Source: Taenia hydatigena (lineage: Eukaryota; Platyhelminthes; Cestoda; Cyclophyllidea; Taeniidae). From it: a DNA stretch of 64,000 nt. The notes below the pieces were generated by a model. That model did not search any database. It saw only the letters and a program-made list of their open reading frames with translations, and was not told the DNA's origin. Positions 13,001 through 26,134 of the stretch are shown here, in pieces (within the stretch, counting starts at the first letter, position 1; each line of letters starts with the position of its first letter). Position numbers and translations under genes: made by a program. The stretch lies in assembly GCA_036345935.2 (NCBI GenBank), contig JADWOT020000006.1, positions 10,514,519-10,578,518 on the forward strand, written 5' to 3'.

Positions 13001-16000
13001 CACCTGACTTTTGTGCATTTGATCCCTATGCCTCTGATGCTTGGTCAGTTGGCCGCCATGGCTGTTGGAATGAAGAGTGGGCAAAGCAAACCCTCCTCCA
13101 CCCCTTCCGTCTCTTCTGCCGCCAATATTTCTCCACCACCAACAGTGCCACCCCCTCCACCGCCACCACCGTCTCTTTTGCCAATTCAGGAAAATGTGCC
13201 ACGTAAGTTGCCTTTTTAGTCTCCAAGGCCCATAAAAATATCCGACTTACTATTGGCAGTTACATTCTCATTTTGATTAAAGCACTGAATTATTGACAAA
13301 AGTAATGGCATCTACAGTGATATTACTACCGCCAGAAAGGTATGATCACGCCATCAAATTCCACAGATGTCTCTTACGGTGCGCAATCGAACAGTTACAA
13401 AATTTCTTCAGTCGGGATAAATTATTAAATTTCTGTACAGGTGGCGGTTGGGACATTCCAAGCCTGATGGCGGCATCGAATCCGTTGGGGCAGAATTCTC
13501 CGGGCGAAAGAATACCCCAGCTTTCCTTCCCTTTCGGGCAGTTTGACAGTATGCCTCAGCAAACTCCACCTCCTCCGCTCCCATTAGGCTCAAAAACTTT
13601 CTTCGGCCTCAACTTTGATCTACCTCCGCTGCCCCTACTCGAGCAGAATGGTGACGTGGGTTCTCGCCACGCCTCGACCTCGGAGCCGGAGTTCAAACGC
13701 GCACGTATTGATCCTCCGCTTGGTAAGGCCCTTCTTGTGAAACCTCTCATATGATTTTATATTCATGATCTCATGAAAGCTCTTTTTTAAGCGAAGTACT
13801 GAAAGGGACTCATTTCTGTAGTAACTCCAGAATGAGTTCAATTCGCTTTTTAACAAATAGTATAATGCAAAAGTGCAGCTGTATTAAGAGTTTGGATTGA
13901 AGTGGTTCCAACGGACATTGCCGGAAAGGCACTCGTTGGATAGGGATAGGATTGTGCGCGTCCGTGGGAAGGAGTTTTGATTGGCTCTGAAATGTATAGC
14001 ATTCCATATCCTTTCATTCATCATCCTACATGCAGCGATAACTTCTTGAGGGGTTAGACCCAACGCACAACTGTAAATCAACGCGCACACACACAATGCG
14101 CGCATACATTAAAGGTATGGGATGGGAGTGAAAGAGAACGAGGCACCGGAATTATAGTCCCATTAGTTAGCCACCAATACCTCGTCCCCCTTCCATCCTC
14201 ACTCACAAGCATATGCGGTGGAGCGCGCACACCTCCACTTTCTCACAATTGTGGGACACCTCACCTCACTCCTCACCAGGGTCAAATAAATTAGCTTCTT
14301 TGAGCCCACTTCTGTTGCGCTGTATTGCGGTTGACAACGCGAATTTACTCTCATTAAACGCAATGCCAGCTCTTAAGAAGGTAATCACCCAACTCTTGTC
14401 TCCTCGGAAAATTCGTCGAGCCGATGGGCACTCGCGATTTGCGGCGTCAGTCCAATGCAGAGTTCATTTCGAAAATAACCAATCGGGCGGTAGTGCGACA
14501 GAAGAAGCATGAGGCGGATGTTAAATTCAATTCGTGCCTATTGAAACCCATCGATGCGATACGCCAAGATAGCCTTGCATTTTTTGAAGTTAAGTAAATT
14601 ACATTAAGTCCTGTCAACCTAGGCAAAAAAATAATACAAAATAGCGATGCTAAAGTGCTATCGAAATGGCGAAAGCGGGAAGTTTAATCGGCGTTAATTG
14701 CGGCTTTCTTGACAACTTTCGCCCATAATTTGCACACGCGTCATAATGTTTAAACTTTCACTTGATGGTTCGACAGGATTGCTAATTGATCCACTTCATT
14801 GTTTTGAATTGGGGTATCTCACCCGAGGATAACATCCATACGATGTGTGCGTTTCGCCTGTGCTTTGCTGCATCAGGACGCACACATCCACTAACACACA
14901 CGCACGAGAGCCCCACCGCAGCCAAGCACACCCACACATGGAAGAATAAACACAAACTTGGGCATTTTTAATTTTCGCTGTCAAATCTACAAAGATGGTG
15001 TAGTGGGGCTTGGGGCCACCCCACTTTTTGGATTCTTTGTTATTAAGGCACTATACTAACCGATAAGCTTCAAGATTAGATAAGCGAAACTCCTTTCCCT
15101 GTCATACCCATTGGAAGGTGGTTCATGCGAATTCAAGGGGTGTTTATGTCCAAGAGCATTACTCGGTATTGACTGTCTCAGTCAAAAGTGATCTGTAAGG
15201 TACTGGGATAAAAAAATACCGAACAAAGCAGTCGATCTTACCTTGCTCGTGTTTTCCTTGCAAAATAAGTACAATTCACAAACAAAATAGTAGCATAAAG
15301 GCTATGGCTAGAAGCGAATATAAGTAGCACCAACCAGCATTATGTTTATCGGCTCAGAAGTGTGACAGTTGAATCACTTATTAAATTCATCATCCTGGAG
15401 CAAATTGCCTTCCAGCAGCGGACAGATATGTTTAGTTTTATGACAACTTCCTTAAAATAATGCTCAGAAGATAGCGGTAAAAAATTAGAATCGATGCATA
15501 TGGTTGAAAGAGCAGAGGTATGTGCGTTCCTGCTACTTTTTGATCAGTCTAGGATGTACTGGGGAACCAGAGAGAGGGCAAGGAAAGCGGAGAGACTACA
15601 GCGTGAGGCACCTATTCGTGCTGCTCCCTATCATCGCACCCCTCTCTCGAGCTTGGAAAATAAATGGCGAATGCGGTTGTGGGAGAGATAACAGCCCTCA
15701 GTGTGTGTGTGAAGGGGATGATATCTGAAATGCCAACACGGCCACCCAGGTTTGGGTATTGCTTTGTGCAGGGCAGGCGAGAATACAAATGCCATGGTTG
15801 GCTTAATCGCTTGATGAGTAAGGAGACAGTTGGGAAGCCGAAGGAATGCTGCTGCTGTTGTTGTTGCTATTGTTGTTCCAGCAGTCTTCGTGGCAGGTAG
15901 TAAGTCTTGACAAACTAGCAATGCAGAAAGGGATCTTCGCAAGCGCCTCAGTATTTCTACAATACTTGTTACTACATTGTCAGACCTGGCAAAAATCTCT

Positions 16001-19000
16001 ACTAGTTGAATGAGTGACCTCAGATTTGGATAGGTGCAGTCATAAAGTGTTCGTTAGGCATACACTCGGATATTTTTCCGAACGCTTTATTTTGCTTGCA
16101 TGAATCTTCATTGATGTTGCATCCCTTACCCCATCTACTGCCCTCTTACCAGCAGTGGACAAAGAGCGAGAACTTATCCTAAAGCCAACGAAGTTTGGCG
16201 ATGGATTTTTAAGCATTTGTTTGTTATCTTCAGGACACTGGGCAGTAATTTATGAAGCGGGTGAAATGAATGTAGCAACGATTTCCCTCCATTAACTACG
16301 CACTTTGCAAGTGCTATGTGCATATGAACATAACGCCTGCTACTCCAGGCAGCATGCGGCTGCATTTTAGCCTCACATAGCCCAGTTACCATTCTGATGT
16401 TTATCCAATCTCACCAGCCCAGTTCCCACCTTTCGCTGAGGTGTGGTTGGTTTCCAAGTGTGTTGTGTAAGCAGAGCGGAAAGCTTGGAGCCTGTCGAAA
16501 GAAAACACTCTCCAATACGCGCGCTCACAGACTTGAATTAAAATTCCCAACCTCAGAGGTGATCATTACCTTCCATACATGTTTCAATCTGTATTGAAAC
16601 ATCTCCGTTAGGCAGGAGGGTCGTATTGCATACGGTTACGTGGAATCTTTAAACGAAGTCCGGAAATCTTCACGGGACTGTGATGTATGAGTCAACATAA
16701 TCCATATTAACAGACACTGGACACAATGCAACAACTAATCTTGCATGTGATTTCTTTCGTACGGGGAAGAAATCACTCAGTACCCACCATGCTACTGGAC
16801 CTGAGGAATGAGCTGGCTACGAATGACTTCAATGACCAGATAGAGATTCTTCTTAAACGCTATCCTATAAATAAACCATCTATTCTCAACCGAAGCGTTA
16901 AATTAAACCACCTGACGGATTTTCTAGTTGCAAATGTCCGAATTGCTGGTGTGACTTAAGCTTCTCAGGTAATTATTCAACTAAACCCAATCACATTTTC
17001 GGCGTCAGTTTCGCCAATAGACCATTACAAGGCGCCAATCGCATTGTTTTAAGAAATAACACCTCTATTCGGCAGTCAAATTTCATTTCTTTCGTTACAA
17101 TGGGGAGACGGTGGAATACAGATGTGACAAATCTACAGATGTGACAAATCTACAGACATGCTTGTACTGGTACGTGTGTGTAAGTGTGTAAATGTTGCGA
17201 TTTTTGCTTAAAATTTTCACTAGTGTATGTGTAAACAGCTGGTAGAGCAGAAGTAAGTGGACTGCTTTATATTCTTCAACGATGAGTGAATGAGGAGGAG
17301 AAGAAAAAGATTTAAAGCAGGGTTCACCTAACCAATCTTCTCGCCCCTGGCCCACCCGATCTTTGCTATTGGCGCCATTGGAGCAGATTTGATAGAAGAC
17401 AAAATGGCATCAAAAGACGCATATTAGACTGAAAGGTGACAAATTAAGGAAAGGAAACAGATCTGGCCCACACGCGTTAGTTGCCAGGTGGGTGGTGAGC
17501 TTAAAACACACCACAAAACTTTAATGTGATCTAGCAGATCAGTGACCACATCATAGAGAATGAGAGAAAACCAACTAATACCGCTGAATTCTAAAACTGA
17601 TGTTTCAAGCCTGATAATTTTACTTGTTTACACACAGATAGCACTAATGCAAAAAATTCATCAAATCCAGTGAATTAAATTCCATAATGGTCCAATCGTA
17701 TCTGAATTAATGGCCCTTTGATATATCCTGACGCAACAGTGTGCGCAGTCACCACAATCCTACGAATTTCTAGGTTAAAAGTGTTAAATGTAGCATGACG
17801 AATAGTCATTGGAGGTGGATGGATGGAAATGCCTTACTCAAGCCAAGCTTACGGGAGTCATGGAATTTGCGGAAGCAGAGGTTTCGAGTGGAATGACCTA
17901 GATTTTTCTCCAAATAACAAAGATGCCTGCGCAGGGTGGTGGTGGTGATGTGAGAGAGAGCGGGAGAGGAGACCATTTAACCGTGAGAATGTTTACTCGG
18001 TTGAATATCTTTTCGGTAAATATCTCGCTCCCAGCGATATCCGCCATACACACGCACATGCGTTAAAACTCGGAGCTCAACGAGTCGCGTGTGCAAACGC
18101 GTTCGTCTCAGTGCATGAACGTGAGGGCAAGAGCTGTTTACTATACCGTGGGAAGGTGTGTCTGGCTAACTTGCAGCACTAGAAACTGGGACCCAATTAT
18201 ACATTAGAATTTGCGCTTTCTTTTATTTTCGAAACACATGCGCGTACACAGGTGCATGCACGCAAACTGAACGGCTTGAGAGACGCACATCAATCAGAGG
18301 TCTTGCCATATCCGCGTCAGAAGAGGGTAACTGCCCTCCGTAGCACCTCTGCCCTTTATCGTCAAGGCAAAGGTATATCCTATGATAAAACTCCGATCCT
18401 CCCAATGGAAGTAGCTTCATCCTATAGTCCTGTGGGAAGGAATAGGGAAACGGATTGCGACTAGAATTAGAAAGAGTAGGTATTAGGCATTAATCGTCAT
18501 GGGGCGATCGATTTATGTATGATTTTTCTCAAGGCTATTAATGAAAGTAAGTGTTTGGTCTCGATTTTAACGAATGTACCATTTTAACATCAGGAATGGA
18601 GGTCCACCCATTCTTCCCTCGATTTTCGACAACTACCGTAGGATCGCAAATTTCATCGACTCTCTATCCGCCACCACCGCCACCGCCACAACTCACCACT
18701 GGTCTGCTACCGCGAATGGCCTTCCCTCAAGTGCCATCCGCCCATCAGTCGCCGGAATCGGTGGCCAAGGCGTCCTCCAATAAAAATACCCCCGAGGGTC
18801 GGCTGCGCCAAGGCGAGGAGACCGCCGTCGGTGCCGCTGCTGCTGTTTCCGTCACCGCACCTCCGGGGATCGTACACAACACCTTGCGCAAGACTAAGTC
18901 CGACATGAAGGTCATTCACCGTTATCTCGTTCAGGTGAAAAACGACACTCGCGAAATTCACGAGATTCCACCACAGGACCTCTGCAGCTACATACAGGTA

Positions 19001-21372
19001 TGCTTGCTATGCAGTGAGATAATATTTTTGAATTTTGAGACCGAAAGTGAATGCTTTCACGGTTTTCTAGGACTTCATCGTTACTGCCAAGAAGAAGGAT
19101 GGGCACGAGTACGAACCGGAGTCTCTGAAAGCATTCGTCCATTCGCTCGAGCGACATTTGAAGGTGGGTTATACAGCTCCACGTCCTTAGTTCCAGTTCT
19201 CCCTATAAAGTTGGTCCCACATAAATTAAAATCGTCTGTAGACCACCTGTGTGCGATCTTCATTCGCTAAATTTATAGGGCGCTGAATGTTTATACCGAT
19301 TCAGAGGTCTATATTCCGTTATTAGACACGAGGTCACCTCACAAGCAATGTTTCTGAATTGGTCAAATTTCCAGCACCAAACCTATGACCATTATTCGGG
19401 TCAGCGGAAGGGATCATAGCTCGAATGACCTCTTGATAATAACGACCACCTAGTTAGATCACGAGTTAATAATTCTTGTTCCCAATTTATTAACTTGTAC
19501 TGTTCAGTAGAACCTTTACTCAGGAGAAATTGTCTTTGGGCGAACCGTCATCTATTCAAGTTGTTATTAAATCAGTGACCGAGTAAAAAAGCGACTGTCA
19601 ATCACATATCACGAAGCGAACAAAGTCCCAAATTGCTTAATGCCAACCTGTGATACGGCAAATGATGTGCAAGTGGATGCTTAAACACAATACGCACTCT
19701 CGGGTGGCATTCTCACGGAAATAGATATTATTTATTGCTAATATTCGTGCAAAGCCCCAAACAGCACAAAACTTTCAGCCATTCAATGCAAAGCTCTAAA
19801 AATGCTTGCATAAATTGAATATCTCGCCTAGACAATGGGTCTCTGTCATAAATTAATGCAACCCCATTTATTCATATTCTAACTGTGAATGTAATGCATC
19901 AAATTAGCAGACAGGCACACGCAGTCCGAGTAGGGAGGAAACAAAAGAAAATCCACAAAAAGTGCGGAAAAACTACACCGAGAGAATGATGCAGCGAGCA
20001 GGAGACGTTTTTTGTTACCACAACACAAAACAGTACACCTGGCATTTAGCGCAATGTTGTCGACCACGTGTCTGTGGCTCCTAATGCTTGTGGGCTTTTT
20101 TCTTATGCAAAATACTTACGAATACTTCATGGCCTTGGTTTTTAGTATCACAACTACCCCCACTCCGTGCTCAAAGATCCGGAGTTTGCACCGGCAAGGT
20201 TAGTCCTCAGCCAGAGATTGAACGAGCTGAGAGCATTGAGTCAGGCTAATGGGAGCTCGACTGCGCATAGAAATCAGACAGACGGAGGGAAGGGCGATTT
20301 TGGTTTCAACGAGTCGCATGATAGCAACAAGGTGGTCAACTTCAGCTCCCTTTTGCAAACTGGACTGCTGGGTCCAGCCAACCCTCAAGTAAATTTTTCC
20401 AACGCTAAGAAAACACTCCTCCTATGATGAGGTTGCTGATGATTACTTTACTTTCACATCTAGGCGCTGCTGAACAGTATTTGGTTAATCTTACGGACAC
20501 AATTCAACGTGGTGGGAACCCAGAAGCATCGCACACTAACGTGGGGCCAATTCCAATGCGTCACGAATGTGAACTCCCAAGATCTCCTTCGATTTATTTC
20601 GAGGTCGGGTCCACAGGAAGTTCGATTTTGCCACGGTCACGGCGGACCCTTGGGCGTGCGAGTGTTTGACGGTCACGAAGGCAGCATCAGCAACGGTAGT
20701 GCCAAACGCCAGACACTTCCATTCGACTGTGTCGAGATATTCAACTTCTATGCACGCCTCCGCCCCGCGGAGTGCCGGGGGCCAGAGGAACCGCTCTACC
20801 TCTGCCCTGACTCTTCATGGGATCGCGGCGGTCCCTGGTTCAAACCAGCTGTTGCTGGAGCTCAGCTCCTCTCGAGGATTCCACGTCTTCTGGGCATGAA
20901 ACCACCCCGCGACCCACCACCTCCACCGATTTCTGATACTTCAACCAATCCCCTCTTTCCCAACACTCACTTACCTTCTCTTTCTCAACTGCGAGACAAC
21001 CTTCTCGCCACAATGAATTCTTTCATCGCGGACAAAATCGGAAGAACAGAGACCTCAGCCACTAGAGAGCTATCACAATCGCCCCTACTCACGTTTCTGA
21101 GTCCCCAGAATACACTCGCTCCTGAAAACTTGAGTTTCCTAGCAGCCGGAATCGCACAATTTCCTCACCCGTTGATGGGGGCTGAGAAAGTTCAAGAGAG
21201 AGGAGATCGAGGAGCGAAACCAGCGCAGGGATGGAACAGCCCCGTAGGCTCATCATTGGATAGCTCCGTCGACGAAGCCTCTGCCTCTTCGCCCAAGAGT
21301 CTGCCAGCGCCGTCCGTGTCCAGCAATTCCACAGCACTCCTTCCTGATCGCAAACCAACACTGACCCCTTGA
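6197..21372 (+). CDS. Zinc-finger protein with C-terminal DUF3504-like (Crypton-derived) region
   Basis: Seven exons join in frame: 6197-6607, 12650-13202, 13441-13722, 18594-18997, 19071-19163, 20146-20388, 20464-21372; 964 residues. All junctions are GT-AG with matching phases. Exons 1-2 encode three fingers: a C2HC (CSIC..H..C), a C2H2 (CSAC..H-x4-H) and a C2H2 (CHIC..H-x4-H). Proline and Ser/Thr-rich linkers follow. Exons 4-7 carry a helical block with the motif REIHEIPP, then KKKDGHEYEP, an LLNSIW segment, a TWGQF segment and a FYARLRP segment. That order matches the DUF3504 region of ZMYM2/3/4, QRICH1 and KIAA1958, which derives from Crypton tyrosine recombinases. I see no intact R-HxxR-Y catalytic set, so a nuclear regulatory, DNA- or chromatin-binding role is inferred. 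The C-terminal 180 residues are low complexity. The ATG at 6245 is an alternative start. Exact orthology is uncertain. Confidence 0.8.
9978..10014. repeat. CA dinucleotide microsatellite
   Basis: About 37 bp of CA repeats with a single interrupting T, within intron 1 of the zinc-finger gene. Likely length-polymorphic. Confidence 0.95.
11140..11480. repeat. Alternating polypyrimidine and polypurine tracts
   Basis: The + strand is almost pure pyrimidine at about 11148-11200, almost pure purine at 11222-11262, pyrimidine-rich again at 11338-11372 and purine-rich at 11430-11475. Successive tracts are roughly complementary, so foldback or triplex structures are possible. It lies inside a large intron. 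No coding role is seen. Confidence 0.6.
13723..18593 (+). other. Intron 3 of the zinc-finger/DUF3504 gene (4.9 kb)
   Basis: Bounded by donor GTAAGG and acceptor CATCAG. It contains a TGC/TTG-rich patch near 15847-15880 and an exact 17-bp tandem duplication at 17120-17153. Several open frames exist but none has domain pattern or consistent splice sites. Confidence 0.6.
17120..17153. repeat. Exact 17-bp tandem duplication
   Basis: The unit AGATGTGACAAATCTAC occurs twice head to tail and three bases of a third unit follow. Two copies only, so this is probably a recent slippage or duplication event in an intron. Confidence 0.9.
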
Positions 21373-22840
21373 ATGCGAAAACCGACATTGACCACTTATA
21401 TTAATTCCCACATGCAGCTTCCCTATGTGCTCCTATATCTATGCACTTGTCTATGTATACACTTACTAATAGTTGGATGACATACTTCCTATTCAGAAGG
21501 ATTCAACTTGAATGGGTATGACAATTCACCGGCTTTGAAGTTTTAGGTGGATCATTCTACATACTACAGGCAGTTTGATGGAAGCAAGAACCTTAGTATA
21601 TGCCTAGAAAGTGTATTCAAGTCTAATTAAGCAGGTTGTTCCGTTTATAGATAACAGTAATAAAAGGGAACCAAGCGCACTAACCGAAACCCGCTTAATA
21701 TAAGACTCCCCATTAGCATACCACTATTGGCTTTTGAAAAATCAACTGCATAGAGGAAAATCTGATGGAAGAACACAAGCTCCAACGTCTACAAAGTTCA
21801 ACAATCTGGGTCTTCCGGGCTGTAAAGGCGGCGACGTCAATAAGACACGGCTTTAAGCCGGATCAAGCATACTGAGACTTGGGCCCATGGCGCTGCCACA
21901 CCTCCCCAGCTAATTATTGGTATTTTTTGGATGAAAGGTATTTCACATTTTATCCGTGAAATTAATAGCTTTATATGGGAGAGTTAAATTTTAGAATTTA
22001 AACACAGAGCATATTCGAGGCTACCTTGAAAATTAATTTTATGTCTAGATAGAGCGTGCCTTTACATAACCCTTTGATTAACAATTAACAGAGTCGAAGA
22101 AAGGTAAAACTGTCTCAGCTTCCACGCTAAAGTTGGGTGGTTACCGCAATGCTTGGTGAAATACATAAAAATGCCAACTAGGCAATCCATGCGTTGTACT
22201 TGCCACAAATGCTACTAAGTTATTAAAAGTAGGAAGGTTCCTCATGGGCGGAGGCAAAGCCAGGTGTTCGGAGGCAGGTAGGAGAGGCGTTGATCTCCAG
22301 ATTCGTATGGAACGTGCCAACCCTCTGTCATGTTCCCCTGTATGGTAGTATCGCATAAGACAGGACCCTAATTCAGCAAAGAAGATCGGAATCAAGCTGC
22401 GCCTTTTCGAAATATGCTCCCAAATAAAAAGAATCAATGATTGTGCTGCTAAGACTTTTCGCCTTACATGGAAACAGCAAATGCGCTCTAAACACAAAGA
22501 ATTTGCAAACAATGTTGCATTATAAAGGAATAAGTCCACTGGCAGATTAAAATTGTAGGTTAAACTAAAAATACATATGAATTATGCAATAAAACTATTA
22601 GAAACAAATTCATAACGCTCATGGCTAATTCGCACATCAATTTTGCGTGACGTATGAACTGCCCACCAAATCAATGAAAACACTAAAGAAGTACCTAAAA
22701 CGCCATTACATGAAAGGTAGATGAAAGCACAAAGAATACAAGTGCATGCTTAAACAAATAAGACAACCACAAATATAGAATAAAATGAAAGAAAGAAAAG
22801 CAACCATTATGTATAGGAAAATAAATATGAAGGACTCTCT
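21373..22840. other. Convergent intergenic region between DUF3504 gene and PRORP
   Basis: About 1.5 kb between two stop codons on opposite strands; it should hold both 3' UTRs. An AATAAA near 21659 could be the polyadenylation signal of the plus-strand gene. A 132-codon minus-strand frame (22141-22539) has no recognisable pattern. Confidence 0.5.
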
Positions 22841-24770
22841 TCATCGTGAAGATTCACACCAAAAACCTTCCCCACATGTGACAACTTCAGCATCAATCAC
22901 CGATACGCATATACAAAGTAAACGACAACCAACAATGGCGGATAATGAGGATGCCCTTGGAATAGATAAATGGAGGGTGGAGGAGTGGGTGACATAAATG
23001 GGAGCGACTCACAAGGAAGGTGAGGGGATGTGCGGAACGCATAGAGATTTGGCGAGCGGACTGCCAACGCGCCAGCAAAGGACTAGCGTCAGGACCTAGA
23101 GTGAAACGGTGCTGGCGAAACTCGTCGTTAGAGAAAAGGTAGCAATTGGGACCTGACCAAAGAGCCAGGTATATCATAAAGGCATCGTCATTGCTCCTGT
23201 ACAACAAAGTTGAAAAACGGTAGTTTGAGAGAATCGCGTCCATGATCGACCACATGGTGAAGGAATCAAAAGGGAAAGGTAGCACATCAAAATGTGCGCA
23301 TTCATATAGCCTTGTAAAACTGATGAAATCTTACTTGTGATCAGTCAAGAATGATTGAACTTTGACTCCGGTTTGATTTCCTAGGGCCTTTACAACATCC
23401 CAAAAGTATTTTTTTTTCACAATACCGCGCTCTTTCCCAACTAAACAGATGCGATTAAAGTGATAGACTCGATGAAGTGATAAAATAAGCTAGAGAACTA
23501 AAATTAAGATGCGCAGTTCAGCTTACGTCCGAGAGCAAGCCAGTCTGCTCTTCCACTGACAGTGTCGGTAATTTTCTATTCGAAACAGTGTACAAGTAGT
23601 TGGGCAAATCAATAATACAATCAAAAGGATAATTGTTGGATTTCAAGAATGCATGGAAGGAATTGAGCTCATTTGGAGTAGTTGTGAGAAGCAGTTCATC
23701 TGCATTCCTCCCCTGAATAAAATGTCGATCAAGATGACTAAGAGAAAAAATACCTTAAGAACAGAGTCGTAAAAGCGCTCAGCCAACCGAGAGCAGGTGA
23801 CACTATCGAGATGAAGCTTTTTAAGGTGTTTCAAGCACGAATTGCACGAAACCCTGTGAGGTATGAGTAAAACTGTCGACGTACCCTGACAAAGTGACTC
23901 CCATCGTCCCATGCCATCCATGTCTAGATCATATTTCAAGAAAATATTTCACTACTTTTCAAACCAATCCTTTAAGAGAACCGCAGTAGAACTCGATATT
24001 ATACACTGGCAGTCGTTGACTGCTTTAAGTAGAGAAACCATTAACTTCTTTCCTTCATCCCCCTGCAATCGCTTTATGAAGGCCTGGTAGAAATCATGGG
24101 TCGGCTTCAGTCCCATGGGATGCAATTCGTAAATAAAAGATATAGCCTCATCCAAAGGACCATAGGTTGCCGCCGCCGACAAAAAATGAACAAAACTTCC
24201 AACCGGGGCCTTTTTCTCAAAGCTCATATACAGGAAAGCTTTCGCCTCTATGTAGAACGGGGTGAGACAGAGTGCAGCGGATATGTCAGCAGCATAAGCA
24301 ACGATATTGGATGAAGATAGACGGGATCTTACCAGTGCGTACAAGGAATCGAATTCCTGAAAGCGCTTTTGCAAAGCAAGGGCTTTAAGGACGGTTATCA
24401 AAGTAGCAATTGAGTGACAGTCCGACTGTCCCAATACGAAAAATATGACGGAATTTACAACCTTGTCCTTACCACAAGCCAGAGATGTTGAGATGAACTT
24501 AGACCAGAAATTCATCTTGAAATGGAGATCAATAGATGGGTTTTCAAGAAGGTCATACATGGCCTGAAGATGGGAAAACTCCAAAAACGAGTTATCTAGG
24601 CGTTTGAAATATGCATCAATATGTTGAAATGATGAAATCGCATCAACAGCGCTGAAGTGAGTGTGGCGAAGACAAATATCCATAGAAACCCCACGAATAT
24701 AACAGGACTTCATGAAACCCCGAAAAAACCTTAGGACACCCGCCATGACAAAAGTGACGACGCGTGGCAA
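22841..24770 (-). CDS. PRORP: Protein-only ribonuclease P catalytic subunit (PRORP/MRPP3), mitochondrial
   Basis: Removes 5' leaders from mitochondrial tRNA precursors. Exons on the minus strand: 24770-23956, 23923-23885, 23853-23754, 23712-23527, 23429(or 23440)-23335, 23310-23039, 23007-22841; about 557 residues, close to the family size. The Arg-rich hydrophobic N-terminus suits a mitochondrial presequence. Exon 1 is a helical PPR-like domain. A CNSC motif matches the zinc-binding CxxC of the central domain. The NYN nuclease follows: the aspartate of DGxNV is kept in FDCIIDLPN although the glycine is replaced, then SNDDAF supplies two aspartates and SNDEFRQH the fourth. The last exon gives a His (LHLSIP) and Cys (GFWC) that could complete the zinc site. 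Introns of 31-32 nt, and one of about 24 nt, are inferred from frame restoration; the exon 5 acceptor and the last 40 residues are the weakest parts. Confidence 0.85.
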
Positions 24771-25050
24771 CTCAAGCAGTGCGGCAGCTGCGCTTCAAGG
24801 TCATTTGGGTCTTTCCAAGCAAGTACAGCGATATAAATATCGTATATTAAAATATTTCTCTGTGACTCATTTGCTATTTGAATGAAAGAGTCAGCATCCA
24901 ATGGTACTTAGGTGACACCTTATTTTCCTGCATCAAATTAAAATTGTCAACCAATCAAGACTGGAAGCTGTTTGGCGCTCATCCGGGTTGAATGGCTTTT
25001 ATAGGAAATGATGATTATGATAAGTAAATACATTAATAAAGTGTAATGAT
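24771..25050. promoter_or_regulatory. Divergent intergenic region, candidate bidirectional promoter
   Basis: PRORP starts leftward at 24770 and the next gene's first visible coding sequence is rightward from about 25050. The 280-bp gap must hold both transcription starts or an upstream exon of the right-hand gene. A TATAAATAT stretch lies near 24832. No sharper motif was found. Confidence 0.35.
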
Positions 25051-26134
25051 GACCCATTCAGAATCCTATCAAATGCAAGGAAATGCATCGGTGCAGCCAA
25101 AAAATTGGGTGAATACTACGACAGTAAGTAGGGATTGTCTACATGTATGCGTATATCGGAAGAATTGTCGAGGGAACATGGTGAATTCACAGAGATTGTA
25201 TCCAACAGTGGGCTATCAACACTGAGTGACTTTATTAACGTAGAAGAAAAGGAGTACGGATGTGTCAAATATATGGTTTGTTCCAGTACTTGTACAAGTA
25301 ATTAATAGGAAGCATTGGATAAAACGTTCCTAGCGGAGCCTTTGTCTGCGTAAGTTTTGTGTTTCGCTTCCTAGTGCTGCGCATCCTTGTTCATTTTACT
25401 ACAAATAGATGGTTTTGTTCATATCTTGGGCAACACAATTGTGCCCTATTATCAGTTTTTTTTTATCCAGACCGTAATGTGAACACATTGAAGCAGTCCA
25501 TAAAGCCTTGGATTTGAGGAAGTCCCATCTCGACTTTGCGTTAGGGTTTCGAGAATGGCATAACTAAGCTTCCCGTCTAAATTTTTTTCATTGCATCTTA
25601 TATCCTCTCTCGTGAGTGTTACATAACATTTCCATTTTTCCTTCATTAAGGACCTTAGGGATATTACTCTACAACTACTCTGTTTCAGTGCAACATTTTT
25701 TCTGTATATAGATTGACTGAAGGTGGTAGATGCAGTAGCCCCGATAACAAAGTTGCCAAAGCTCTCGTAAAGAATATTGAGTCAACTACGGCTCGTGCGA
25801 AATCTGGTGCTATTGTTTGTCTTAACGAAGCCCTCTGCGTATGTTCATAATCGGTTTTGCCTGCGCTAATTTCATTGGCAATGGTGTGCCACGATTAGCC
25901 GACTCATATTTATTCACAAAATTGTTGCTACGCGCAACTTATCAGTAGCGTTTGTGATATTTTTCGTAGGCCCATTTGTGTGCAAGTAGCCACTCCATCT
26001 TTTCTGGCGCTAGGATCTTTTCCGAGGAAGTTGAAAACATCGAAGAAGACATAGGAACACCTTGCGATTTGGCGTTGCGGAAAACCGACATACTTATCCG
26101 TGAAATCGACGAACTGGATTTTGGTTTCCAATGA
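25050..26134 (+). CDS. Small helical protein, possibly BAR-like; family not assigned
   Basis: Visible exons: about 25050-25123 (start unresolved), 25163-25275, 25309-25349, 25712-25838, 25970-26134. Phases agree at every GT-AG junction and the frame ends in TGA, giving roughly 165 residues. Introns are 39, 33, 362 and 131 nt. The protein is predicted mostly alpha-helical and acidic towards the C-terminus. Segments such as KLGEYYDKL followed by ALDKTFLAEPLSAL recall the order seen in BAR membrane-curvature domains of the endophilin and FAM92/CIBAR groups, but the central part is shorter than in those families, so this is a weak suggestion. No start Met is visible in the frame of the first exon, so a further upstream exon or a different first splice is likely. 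Confidence 0.55.

Noticed and set aside
22141..22539. 132-codon minus-strand open frame downstream of PRORP
   Set aside because: No family pattern; it lies in the expected 3' UTR zone between two convergent genes and does not join PRORP in phase.
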